DNA of 64,000 nt, from contig CAXSCR010000006.1 of the NCBI GenBank assembly GCA_964235605.1, forward strand, positions 1-64,000, given 5' to 3'. The notes under the pieces were generated by a model. That model ran no database searches. It was not told the origin of the DNA and worked only from the letters and a program-made list of their open reading frames with translations. This document shows, in pieces, positions 7,898-15,722 of the stretch (position 1 is the stretch's first letter; each line of letters opens with the position of its first letter). The translations under genes were made by a program, and so were the position numbers. The DNA is from DATCRE01 sp964235605. Its GTDB lineage: Bacteria > Bacteroidota > Bacteroidia > Cytophagales > Cyclobacteriaceae.

Positions 7898-8761
7898 ATG
7901 AAAAAAATCATCGCTTTATTGATGGGCAAATACTTAAATATTCTTTCGCATATCGCGCCACGCGTTGCTGCACATCAGGGATTGAATTTATTTTGTCGGC
8001 CGTTTCGAACGCCACTAAGCCGTTACCATAATGAGTTCTTAGACAAAGCAGATTCTTTTTCACTTAAGCACAACGGCGTTCACATTCAAGGCTATCGTTG
8101 GGGAAATGGCGATAAAAAGATCATCTTTATTCATGGATGGCAAAGTCATAGCTTTAGATGGAAGGCATTCATTGAGTCACTCTCTAAAAGTGACTACACG
8201 CTTTACGCAATAGATGCACCTGGTCATGGTCGATCAGGCGGAAGCTTTTTAACTGTGCCTCTTTACAGTGAAGTGATCAAACAATTACTTAGCTCGCTTG
8301 GTGAGGTACATGCCATTGTAGGTCATTCAATTGGCAGTTTTGCAGCCATGCATGCCTTCCACTTGCATCCAAACTTACGTGTTAACAAACTGATATTAAT
8401 GGCTCCGCCCGGCGAAGCCAACGACTTCCTGTTCTTCTTTAAACAAACCCTTAAACTTTCTAATCGATGCGTAGAGCTTATAAGTAAGCGTTTCGAAAAA
8501 ACGTTTCAGAAACCAATTTCATATTTCTCTACCTCAAGGCTTGCACTAAATATTAATACACCCGGAATTATTATTCATGATAAGGAAGATCTTGAAACTC
8601 CGTATCATTATGCGGTATCTATAAATAAACATTGGAAGGAATCTCAACTTATTACAACCCAAGGATTAGGTCACAATTTAAAATCACCTGATGTCGTTCA
8701 ACACATTGTATCTTTTATAGAAAAACCATTACATAAATCACTTATGGATATTTCAAAATGA
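7898..8761 (+). CDS. alpha/beta hydrolase
   Basis: A 287-residue alpha/beta hydrolase. The oxyanion segment is IFIHGWQSHSFRW (about 76-88), the nucleophile elbow is GHSIGSFAA with catalytic Ser in G-H-S-I-G, the acid is probably the Asp in IHDKEDLETP, and the catalytic His is in GLGHN near residue 268. The N-terminal 60 residues are basic and partly hydrophobic but do not form a clear signal peptide. The upstream operator points to control by the neighbouring TetR regulator, so the enzyme may process or detoxify the ligand that regulator senses. That is inference; the substrate is unknown. Confidence 0.88.
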   Translation: MKKIIALLMGKYLNILSHIAPRVAAHQGLNLFCRPFRTPLSRYHNEFLDKADSFSLKHNGVHIQGYRWGNGDKKIIFIHGWQSHSFRWKAFIESLSKSDYTLYAIDAPGHGRSGGSFLTVPLYSEVIKQLLSSLGEVHAIVGHSIGSFAAMHAFHLHPNLRVNKLILMAPPGEANDFLFFFKQTLKLSNRCVELISKRFEKTFQKPISYFSTSRLALNINTPGIIIHDKEDLETPYHYAVSINKHWKESQLITTQGLGHNLKSPDVVQHIVSFIEKPLHKSLMDISK

Positions 8762-8901
8762 AATATTTGTAGCAATTCAGCTAGGCAACCATCCTGTTAA
8801 AACCCTTCGTTTTATAAAACAATGAATAATAAAAAAAAGATTAAGTCGACAGAAAGGTACTCTCTGACAATTGTTATACACTGAATAAAGTCACTTTCGA
8901 A

Positions 8902-9402
8902 GTGCAGACAGCAGATGGAAGTTGGCAAACACAAAGTCGTGAGACGTATGACCGAGGCAACGGCGCTACGATACTGCTCTATAATAAAATTCAAAAAACG
9001 GTAATTCTTACCAAGCAATTTAGAATACCTACATACCTTAATGGCAATGAATCAGGCATGCTGATTGAAGCTTGCGCCGGATTATTAGATAAAGATAATC
9101 CTGAAGACTGCATAAGAAGAGAAACAGAAGAAGAAACCGGTTATAGAATAACTGAAATAAAAAACATATTTGAATCCTATATGTCACCAGGATCTGTGAC
9201 TGAAATTATTTATTTCTTTATCGCTGCTTATTCGAAAGACATGAAGGTAAGCAAAGGCGGCGGCGCTGATGGAGAACAAGAAAATATAGAAGTGATGGAG
9301 CTTCCTTTTTCACAAGCGTTTCTAATGATTGAATCTGGCGAAATTAAAGATGCAAAAACCATCATGCTTTTACAGTACGCTAAGATTAATAATCTGGTAT
9401 AG
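8902..9402 (+). CDS. nudK: NudK-like Nudix hydrolase with apparent 5' frameshift
   Basis: The product strongly resembles NudK, the GDP-mannose/ADP-sugar pyrophosphatase: SRETYDRGNGATILLYN, then QFRIPTYLNGNESGMLIEACAGLLD, then the Nudix box in ETEEETGY, and the C-terminal LPFSQAFLMIESGEIKDAKT. The GTG at 8902 is the first usable in-frame start, but the same frame is open back to 8845 and encodes KVLSDNCYTLNKVTFEV, the expected NudK N-terminus. The natural start appears to be ATG 8822, which is in another frame (MNNKKKIKSTER). Adding one A to the GAAAGG run near 8852-8857 would join them. So the gene has either a single-base deletion or a sequencing error. With the GTG start the first beta strand is lost. 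The catalytic part is intact. Confidence 0.82.
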   Translation: MQTADGSWQTQSRETYDRGNGATILLYNKIQKTVILTKQFRIPTYLNGNESGMLIEACAGLLDKDNPEDCIRRETEEETGYRITEIKNIFESYMSPGSVTEIIYFFIAAYSKDMKVSKGGGADGEQENIEVMELPFSQAFLMIESGEIKDAKTIMLLQYAKINNLV

Positions 9403-9473
9403 ATTATTTCTTTTTTAAATTGATAGGATCTCATGGAAATTAATCACTATTGTCCGACTAAAATAGAATAAAA

Positions 9474-9550
9474 CTGTAGCGCTATTTCAGGCGTACATAT
9501 AAAAATCTTGCGCGATGCACGGAGAAGTTAAGTGCCACTGCGCGGAATTA
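9474..9550 (+). repeat. dispersed intergenic repeat, copy B
   Basis: Related to 883-975: CTGTAGCG at the left, ACATATAAA in the middle, then CGATGCACGGAGAAG, TTAAGTG and CTGCGCGGAATT. This copy starts just inside the left terminal inverted repeat of the putative MITE. Confidence 0.65.
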
Positions 9551-9589
9551 AAATTATTTGCATAGACTTAAATCGCAGTCCTTGCAGAG

Positions 9590-9640
9590 AAAACTTAAGA
9601 TGATCGTGGCGCTGAGTGCGCCACGATCATCTTAAGTTTT
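9590..9640. repeat. perfect 23-bp hairpin with 5-base loop
   Basis: Left arm 9590-9612 and right arm 9618-9640 are exact reverse complements around the loop TGAGT. The stem tip is GTGGCGC/GCGCCAC. The stem ends in AAAA/TTTT, so it could act as a terminator in both directions, but its length exceeds normal terminators. Confidence 0.9.
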
Positions 9641-9645
9641 ATAAA

Positions 9646-9688
9646 CCAGTATTTTGTCTGGCGCTTTTGGCGCCAGACAAAATACTGG
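9646..9688. repeat. perfect 19-bp hairpin with 5-base loop
   Basis: Left arm 9646-9664 and right arm 9670-9688 are exact reverse complements around TTTTG, with stem tip CTGGCGC/GCGCCAG. It is only 5 bases from the preceding hairpin and shares the GGCGC tip, although the rest of the stem sequence differs. Confidence 0.9.
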
Positions 9689-9875
9689 ATTTTATGCGCG
9701 CTTGCCATTTGGATCTGGAATGCTTTACTGGCCTTCGCGCATCCTCGCTAAACTAACCATGGAATACGTTAGCTACCTACTAAATCAGAAGCCCATTCAT
9801 CCCTTGTTTCTCCAATGAGATTAATCATATATACCTTATTTTAGTCGGATAAGAATAATATAGTATATCTTATAT

Positions 9876-10031
9876 GAGGTTTGCGCTTTTAAACGATGAT
9901 TGTCATCTACAGCGTTCACTTATTGGTTATGCCATTTGGTCAAGAAATACAAATCCTTAACACAAGCCCGACATGTGAGTCCCCTGCATAAAACTTTAAA
10001 AAATCGAGCTAGCAGCTCAAAGCCAGCAGCC
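9876..10031 (+). repeat. long inverted repeat, left copy
   Basis: About 150 bases that match the reverse complement of 13307-13462. The longest identical blocks are GGTCAAGAAATACAAAT (17 bases) and CCTGCATAAAACTTTA (16 bases), with GAGCTAGCAG near the inner end. The pair brackets the response regulator, histidine kinase and acyl carrier protein genes. Confidence 0.85.
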
Positions 10032-10223
10032 AGCAGCGATAACTTTTATTAAAAACTTAAAACCGATTTCCCTGCTAAGCTTAACCCGTTTACTGTTCAT
10101 ATCTGAACATCTTTGTACATTGCGGAACATTACAGAAAATGCTAAACGGCGTAATCTCTGCAATAAAGAACAATACACAATTGGCATCATATTCTATAAC
10201 TCATCCTTAAACCTATACTTAAA

Positions 10224-11597
10224 GTGAATCAGGAAGGCGGCAAAATTTTAATGATCGATGACGATGAAGATGTACTTCTAGCAGCCAAAATGCTATTGAA
10301 AAAGCAAAGTCATCATGTCATCTTAGAAAAGAATCCAAATAAAATTCCTTTCCTTCTCAACAATGATACATATGATGTGATTTTGCTTGACATGAACTTC
10401 AGCAAAGACATTACAAGCGGCAAAGAAGGGTTTCATTGGCTTGAGCAAATTCTTAAGCATGATTCAAGTACAGTAGTGATTATGATCACTGCTTTTGGTG
10501 ATGTGGAAATGGCGGTAAGGGCCCTTAAGCTCGGAGCAACAGATTTTATTCTTAAGCCGTGGCAAAATGAAAAACTTGTAGCTACAATTGCTACGGCCAT
10601 CAAACTCAAACAATCGTACAATGAAGTTGATAAACTAAAGAAGGCTAAAGAAATGCTTGAAGAGCAAATCAGCAAGCCTTTCGGTGAAATCATAGGGCAA
10701 AGTCAGCCCATTAAAGAAGTATTTAGTCTAATTGATAAAGTGGCAAAGACAGATGCCAACGTTTTAATATTGGGGGAGAATGGTACGGGCAAAGAACTTA
10801 TTGCACGCGCTATTCACCAACGCTCGTTGCGTAACAATAAAAGCTTTGTATCTGTCGATATGGGCGCAATAACCGAGAGTCTTTTTGAGAGTGAGCTGTT
10901 TGGTCACAAAAAAGGTTCATTTACTGATGCTCGCGAAGACAGACCAGGGCGTTTTGAATTAGCTAACGGAGGCACATTATTCCTTGATGAAATTGGTAAT
11001 CTTTCATTGAGCTTGCAGAGCAAACTTTTAAGCGCCCTGCAATCTAGACAAGTTACAAGGGTAGGTTCAAACCAGTCATTGCATGTAGATATTCGTTTAA
11101 TATGTGCTACCAACATGCCGCTTCATAATATGATACAAGACGGAACTTTCAGACAAGATCTGCTTTATCGAATAAACACAGTTGAAATCACGGTTCCTCC
11201 TCTTTCAGATCGAGTTGAAGATATACCCATGCTCTTACAACACTTTCTAAATTACTACGCTAAAAAGTATCATAAGAACGTAGAATCCGTCGCGCCTGGG
11301 GCAATGGATAAATTAAAACGCTATCCCTGGCCTGGAAATATTCGTGAACTGCAGCATGCTATTGAACGCGCCGTGATTATGACGGACTCGACAACACTTC
11401 AGGATAGTGATTTTCTTTTTAGCCGCTCGCTAACTACAACTGCTAACAATAATGACACACTCAACCTTGATGAAGTAGAGAAGTCCGCCATAGTGAAAGC
11501 CTTAAACATACATACAGGAAATATTTCAAAAGCAGCTGAGGAGCTTGGGCTAACACGTGCATCGCTTTATCGAAGAATGGAAAAATATGGAATTTAA
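10224..11597 (+). CDS. NtrC-type sigma-54-dependent response regulator
   Basis: A 457-residue activator with three parts. The receiver domain (about 5-125) has MIDDDED, phospho-acceptor Asp in ILLDMNF and the switch Lys in ILKPW. The AAA+ domain (about 150-385) has Walker A GENGTGKE, and the sigma-54 contact loop reads GSFTDA, the common bacteroidetal form of GAFTGA. The C-terminal Fis-type HTH is ISKAAEELGLTRASLYRRMEKYGI. It should activate RNA polymerase carrying sigma-54 after phosphorylation by the kinase encoded just downstream. The start is GTG; the next Met (MIDDDED) would truncate the first strand. The partner kinase gene is broken, so this regulator may be orphaned. Confidence 0.93.
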   Translation: MNQEGGKILMIDDDEDVLLAAKMLLKKQSHHVILEKNPNKIPFLLNNDTYDVILLDMNFSKDITSGKEGFHWLEQILKHDSSTVVIMITAFGDVEMAVRALKLGATDFILKPWQNEKLVATIATAIKLKQSYNEVDKLKKAKEMLEEQISKPFGEIIGQSQPIKEVFSLIDKVAKTDANVLILGENGTGKELIARAIHQRSLRNNKSFVSVDMGAITESLFESELFGHKKGSFTDAREDRPGRFELANGGTLFLDEIGNLSLSLQSKLLSALQSRQVTRVGSNQSLHVDIRLICATNMPLHNMIQDGTFRQDLLYRINTVEITVPPLSDRVEDIPMLLQHFLNYYAKKYHKNVESVAPGAMDKLKRYPWPGNIRELQHAIERAVIMTDSTTLQDSDFLFSRSLTTTANNNDTLNLDEVEKSAIVKALNIHTGNISKAAEELGLTRASLYRRMEKYGI

Positions 11598-12929
11598 CTG
11601 GCGATCTCCGGTACTGCCACGCGTGGCTACTGGCCATCACCTTATTTTTTTTCGGGTTCTTCTCCCAAAAAGAAGAATATATGTACGCTTTCTTTTTTCT
11701 TGCTGTGAGTGTCCTTCAAATAAAAATTCTAATTGAATTCCTTGATCGCTCGAACCAAAATATTGCTTCCTTTCTAGACTCTATTCGCTTTGACGACCTC
11801 TCTTATTCCTTCAAAACTGAAAGCCAAGATCCGTCAGTTCAACGGCTTCATAAGGAATTAAATGCGGCTATGTTAAACCTTCGAAATGCACGAAGAGAAA
11901 AGGATTCAGAATTTCTGTTTTTAAAAACATAGTAATGCATGATGGTATTGGCTTGCTTGTGTTCAACGAAGCAGGTAAAATTGAAATATTCAATAGTGCA
12001 GCGCGTAAACTTTTAAAGTAAACCGTCCTGATAATTTGAAAGATTTGTCAGAAGTTAGTGCAACACTTGTTGACGTTTTTCAAAAATTAAAAACAGGTGG
12101 GCGCGAATTAACCCAGCTCAAAATTGGTGAGGAAATGGTTCAGCTTTCGAGCTATGCTATTGAGCTAACCTTGAAAGGGGATAATGTAAAACTAATTTCC
12201 GTCCAAAATATTCAACGTGAGCTTGAAGAAAAAGAAATGGAAGCATGGCAAAATCTGGTGCGTGTATTAACGCATGAGATCATGAACTCCGTAACACCAA
12301 TATCGTCACTAGCAAGCATAGTAGAAGAGGAATTGCGAAATCATTTGCATGAACAGCAAAGTGAACCACTTGATAAAGAACAACTGCAAGACATTCATTT
12401 ATCACTTCAAACTACTGCTAAACGAAGTGAGGGACTTATACATTTCGTTAAGGAATTCAGAAGTCTAACTGCAATTCCAAAACCCAGGCCTGCACTGTTT
12501 GATATTCAAAATCTACTCGAAGAAATAGGTTTGCTGCACAAGAAAGAACTACTTGACAAAAACATACAACTAAATATCACTGTCTATCCGGAAGACTTAA
12601 CAATCATGGCTGATCGAAACCTCATCGAACAAGTATTGATCAATTTATTTAAAAATGCTATTCAGGCTTTTGAAGAAAACGAAGGCAAAGTCATTGAAAT
12701 GCGTGCTTTTGCTAATGAGAAATCTCGACCTGTTATTTCTGTAAAAGACAATGGTGTCGGCATTGATACAGAAGCAATGGAAAAAATATTCATTCCCTTC
12801 TTTACCACTAAGAAAATCGGATCAGGCATAGGTTTAAGCTTATCCCGCCAGATCATGCGTCAACATGCAGCAACGCTTAGCGTGAAATCAACACCTGGAA
12901 AAGGTACGGAATTTTATTTGCGCTTTTAA
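11587..12929 (+). pseudogene. NtrB-like sensor histidine kinase, broken by several frameshifts
   Basis: Homology runs across three frames. The likely start is ATG 11587, overlapping the regulator's end (MEFNWRSPVL). A shift before 11640 leads into the membrane segment AWLLAITLFFFGFF and on to EKDSEFLF. A missing T in the run at 11918-11922 is needed to read FFKNIVMHDGIGLLVFNEAG, and a missing base near 12018 is needed to continue KVNRPDNLKDLSEVS. From 12036 the kinase core is intact: H-box VRVLTHEIMNSVTP, N-box INLFKNAIQAF, then DNGVGID and GSGIGLSLS. It would be a membrane kinase with a PAS-like segment. Either the gene is decaying or this stretch has homopolymer sequencing errors. A soluble 297-residue kinase fragment from TTG 12036 could still be made. 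Confidence 0.82.
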
Positions 12930-13044
12930 CGTAACACACAAAGGCTCAAGGTTCATGGCCTTAATCTTGTTCCATTCTCACGCATTGATTATTTGGAGAG
13001 CATAAATCGATTTAATACATTTACAAAAACGGTTTATTCATTTT

Positions 13045-13284
13045 ATGCAAGACATCCCCAAGAAAGTCACCGGAATATTGGTTGAAAAACTAGGCATCGC
13101 AGAATCAGAGATTACACCAGATGCAAACTTTGTTAAAGACTTGGGAATTGACTCTCTAGATTATGCGGAAATAGTAATGGAGTTTGAACAAACATTCGAC
13201 ATTCGCATTCCTGATGATGATGCCGAAAAATTACAAACCTTTGATCAAGCTGTTAGTTATATTCAAAGTAAGATCAAAAAATAA
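13045..13284 (+). CDS. acyl carrier protein, divergent type
   Basis: A 79-residue acyl carrier protein with the 4'-phosphopantetheine attachment Ser in GIDSLDYAEIVMEFE (about 35-49). Helix I (VTGILVEKLGIAESEI) and helix III (DDDAEKLQTFDQAVSYI) have normal spacing. Housekeeping AcpP usually reads GADSLDTVELIME; here DSLDYAEIVME replaces it, and no fab gene is adjacent. It is therefore probably a secondary carrier for a specialised lipid or acyl-transfer reaction rather than the main AcpP. It lies inside the inverted-repeat pair, downstream of the broken histidine kinase. Assignment to the ACP family is firm; the pathway is unknown. Confidence 0.93.
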   Translation: MQDIPKKVTGILVEKLGIAESEITPDANFVKDLGIDSLDYAEIVMEFEQTFDIRIPDDDAEKLQTFDQAVSYIQSKIKK

Positions 13285-13689
13285 CCAAAGAGAACCTATA
13301 GCTTCTGGCTGCTAAGTTTGAACTGCTAGCTCAATTTTATAAAGTTTTATGCAGGTGACTCACATCTCGGGCTCATGTTAAGAATTTGTATTTCTTGACC
13401 AGGCGGCATAACGAATAACTAAAAGCTGCAGATGACCATCATCGTTGAATGCGCAGTACCTCCCGGGAAATAGCTTGTATTATTGTAAGTGGAGCCAATC
13501 CAATTCATAAAAGCATTATTAAACTGGTTAGCGTGCCAGTAAAACAAATACACTTCCTAAAACATCATGACAGGAAATACTTTTTTTATCAATAGTTAGA
13601 TAAAGATCACTCTTGCTCAACTATCATTTTTTAAACTCAATTTCACCAACAAGTAATTCCATTTGGATAAAAATTAGTAATGTTGAATT
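13285..13689. other. 405-base gene-free region
   Basis: The left 180 bases are occupied by the right copy of the long inverted repeat. The remaining 220 bases are AT-rich with no convincing frame or hairpin and probably hold the promoter of the lipid kinase gene. Confidence 0.7.
13307..13462 (-). repeat. long inverted repeat, right copy
   Basis: The reverse complement matches 9876-10031 over about 150 bases with scattered substitutions and few indels. The innermost end starts GGCTGCTAAG and the outer end is near GCGCAGTACCTC. The 3.3-kb interval between the copies contains the regulator, kinase and ACP genes. Confidence 0.85.
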
Positions 13690-14592
13690 GTGGATCACAA
13701 AGTTAAGAAGATATTATTTGTCATAAACAAATATGCAGGGACAGGCTTTCAACCTGGAGTGGAAGAAAAAATACTGGACACTTGCCAACAAAAAAATGTA
13801 GAGTGTACCATTGAATTCACGCGAAACAGAGGGCATGCAACCGAATTAGCACAAGCTGCTCTCACTCAAAATTTTCAACAGGTAATTGCTGTAGGCGGCG
13901 ATGGCACAGTGAACGAAGTAGCTAAGGGCCTATTAAATTCATCTATACCAATGGGAATTATTCCGCGCGGTTCGGGCAATGGATTAGCTAGACATCTTGG
14001 CATTCCCATAAAATTTGATCGGGCAATTGAGAATATTTTTAATAGCTATCAACTAGCTATGGATACATTTAATATAAATGGAAATTTGTCTTTAAATGTA
14101 TCAGGAATTGGTTTTGACGGACACATTGCTAATCTGTTTGGCCAAAACAAAAAACGCGGCCTAACAGGCTATGCCAAACTCACCATTAAGGAATTTATTT
14201 CTTTCAATGAATTCGATGCGGAGATTATCATTAATGAATTACACACCCGTAAAAAAGCATTTATCATTGCCATTGCAAATTCTTCTCAGTATGGTAATAA
14301 TGCCCGGATTGCGCCAGCTGCATCAATATGCGATCAGTTACTACATATCACCTTTCTAAAAAAGGTACCACCCTACCGCGCAGATTTTCTCTATTCCTTT
14401 TTTGCAGGAAAGATTGAACAGTCAAAGTATTGCGAAATCATGACGGCAAAAGCGATAACAATCAGTCTTAATCAAAATATTGCCTATCACATAGATGGTG
14501 AACCTTCCGGCTATGCTAATTCTTTTCTTATTCAGGTAAACCCAGCATCGTTACAGATACTCGTTCCTAATAATTCGGGATTAAAACCATAA
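13690..14592 (+). CDS. diacylglycerol kinase/YegS-family lipid kinase
   Basis: A 300-residue soluble lipid kinase of the DagK/YegS superfamily, which phosphorylates diacylglycerol or related lipids with ATP at the membrane surface. The nucleotide-binding motif GGDGTVNE is at 69-76 and PRGSGNGLAR at 92-101 corresponds to the PxGTxN motif. The C-terminal beta-sandwich contains GIGFDGHIA and the late DGEP motif (HIDGEPSG). The start is GTG; the ATG at 13680 is out of frame. The gene is alone on this strand and is followed by a clear terminator at 14672-14703. The exact substrate cannot be assigned. Confidence 0.92.
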   Translation: MDHKVKKILFVINKYAGTGFQPGVEEKILDTCQQKNVECTIEFTRNRGHATELAQAALTQNFQQVIAVGGDGTVNEVAKGLLNSSIPMGIIPRGSGNGLARHLGIPIKFDRAIENIFNSYQLAMDTFNINGNLSLNVSGIGFDGHIANLFGQNKKRGLTGYAKLTIKEFISFNEFDAEIIINELHTRKKAFIIAIANSSQYGNNARIAPAASICDQLLHITFLKKVPPYRADFLYSFFAGKIEQSKYCEIMTAKAITISLNQNIAYHIDGEPSGYANSFLIQVNPASLQILVPNNSGLKP

Positions 14593-14671
14593 TACACAAA
14601 AAGAAATAAATCGTTATATGAAAAAGAAATAAAGAAATTTAAAGCATAGTCTTCTTTCTACCTAGAAAAAA

Positions 14672-14703
14672 AATCCTGCTAAATTTGTTAGTAGGGTTTT
14701 TTA
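14672..14703 (+). terminator. intrinsic terminator of the lipid kinase gene
   Basis: AATCCTGCTAA (14672-14682) pairs with TTAGTAGGGTT (14688-14698) through 11 pairs including two G-U, with loop ATTTG, followed directly by a run of T. Confidence 0.85.
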
Positions 14704-14731
14704 TTACCAGGGGCATGCATGAAGCACCATC

Positions 14732-15715
14732 TTACTCACCAGCATATTTAACACTACACTGCCTTCTTATCTCATCGCTTACTTCAGCCATCATGAGACT
14801 TAAATCTAGGGGCATCAAGTCACTTTCCTTTTTGTTATTTTCAAGGCAGTGCATAACTTCCAAAATCTGAAATTCAAAACCATTGCCTTCATACGGCAGT
14901 GCGAAATGCTGCTCCGTTCCGTCATTTAGTTTTAAACTAAGTGATGAAGCTTTGTGCCATGGTGTATGTAAAGTAATTGTTCCCATTGTTCCTATAATCT
15001 CGGCTGTCTTCGGCGTATCCGCTACGACGGCAGAAAGAATATTTGCTATGCATCCACTTTTATAATAAAGCATGGCATTGGTTATTTCGTCAGCGCCTGT
15101 TGATGAGAGCTGAGCGAAAGACTTAATATCATCAGGCTTACCCAGCAATAGCAAGGCAAGAAATAAAGGATAAACACCCACATCAAGCATAGCGCCACCA
15201 CCTAAGTCCAAATTATAAACACGGCTGTTCGGATCGAAAGGTGCTTTGAATCCAAAGTCAGCACGGACAAATTTCATTTCACCAATCAAACCTTCATTAA
15301 TAATTTCCAACATCTTATGCATTGAAGGAAAAAAACGAGTCCACATAGCTTCCATCAAGAAAACGTTATTAGAACGCGCAGCGCTTATCATTTCAAGGGC
15401 ACGCGTAGCATTAAGAGTAAGTGGTTTTTCACAAAGCACAGCCTTCTTCCTATTGAGACACAATAAAGTTTGTTCATGATGGAAGGGATGGGGCGTAGCT
15501 ATATAAATAATATCTATGTTAGGATTATCCACCAGGGCATCATAATTATCATAAGCATGCGCGATATTATATTGCTTTGCAAATGCTTCAGCTTTGTTAC
15601 GATCACGCGAAGCGACTGCATATAATTTAGCATTGGGTATACTACCAAATGCAGATGCAAATCTATTAGCAATTTTTCCAGGTCCTATAATCCCCCAATT
15701 AATTGTGCGACTCAT
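14732..15715 (-). CDS. Gfo/Idh/MocA family oxidoreductase
   Basis: A NAD(P)-dependent oxidoreductase of the Gfo/Idh/MocA family, about 327 residues from the chosen start. The Rossmann motif is GIIGPGKIANRFASAF at the N-terminus, the cofactor and catalytic segment is VLCEKPLTLN, and GGGAMLDVGVYPL is the family mark in the C-terminal domain. An upstream ATG at 15802 would give 29 more residues but would overlap the neighbouring gene and add no family sequence; MSRTINWG at 15715 is the natural start, 7 bases after that gene's stop. Substrates in this family are usually sugars or cyclitols; none is indicated here. It probably shares a transcript with the saccharopine dehydrogenase-like gene upstream. 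Confidence 0.92.
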   Translation of the reverse strand: MSRTINWGIIGPGKIANRFASAFGSIPNAKLYAVASRDRNKAEAFAKQYNIAHAYDNYDALVDNPNIDIIYIATPHPFHHEQTLLCLNRKKAVLCEKPLTLNATRALEMISAARSNNVFLMEAMWTRFFPSMHKMLEIINEGLIGEMKFVRADFGFKAPFDPNSRVYNLDLGGGAMLDVGVYPLFLALLLLGKPDDIKSFAQLSSTGADEITNAMLYYKSGCIANILSAVVADTPKTAEIIGTMGTITLHTPWHKASSLSLKLNDGTEQHFALPYEGNGFEFQILEVMHCLENNKKESDLMPLDLSLMMAEVSDEIRRQCSVKYAGE

Positions 15716-15722
15716 GTTATTG

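Larger units (their letters stand above)
9453..9849. mobile_element. possible MITE-like element with 13-base terminal inverted repeats
   Basis: TCCGACTAAAATA at 9453-9465 is matched by its exact reverse complement TATTTTAGTCGGA at 9837-9849. The 397 bases between hold no gene but contain a dispersed repeat and two near-perfect tandem hairpins, the usual build of a non-autonomous miniature element. I see no clear target-site duplication, and no transposase is nearby, so this remains tentative. Confidence 0.4.
9403..10223. other. 821-base gene-free region made mostly of repeats
   Basis: No credible reading frame is present. From left to right it holds a putative TIR-bounded element (9453-9849) containing dispersed repeat copy B (9474-9550) and two large hairpins (9590-9640, 9646-9688), and then the left copy of a long inverted repeat (9876-10031). 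The rest is AT-rich, including the promoter region of the response regulator gene (10040-10223). Confidence 0.75.
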
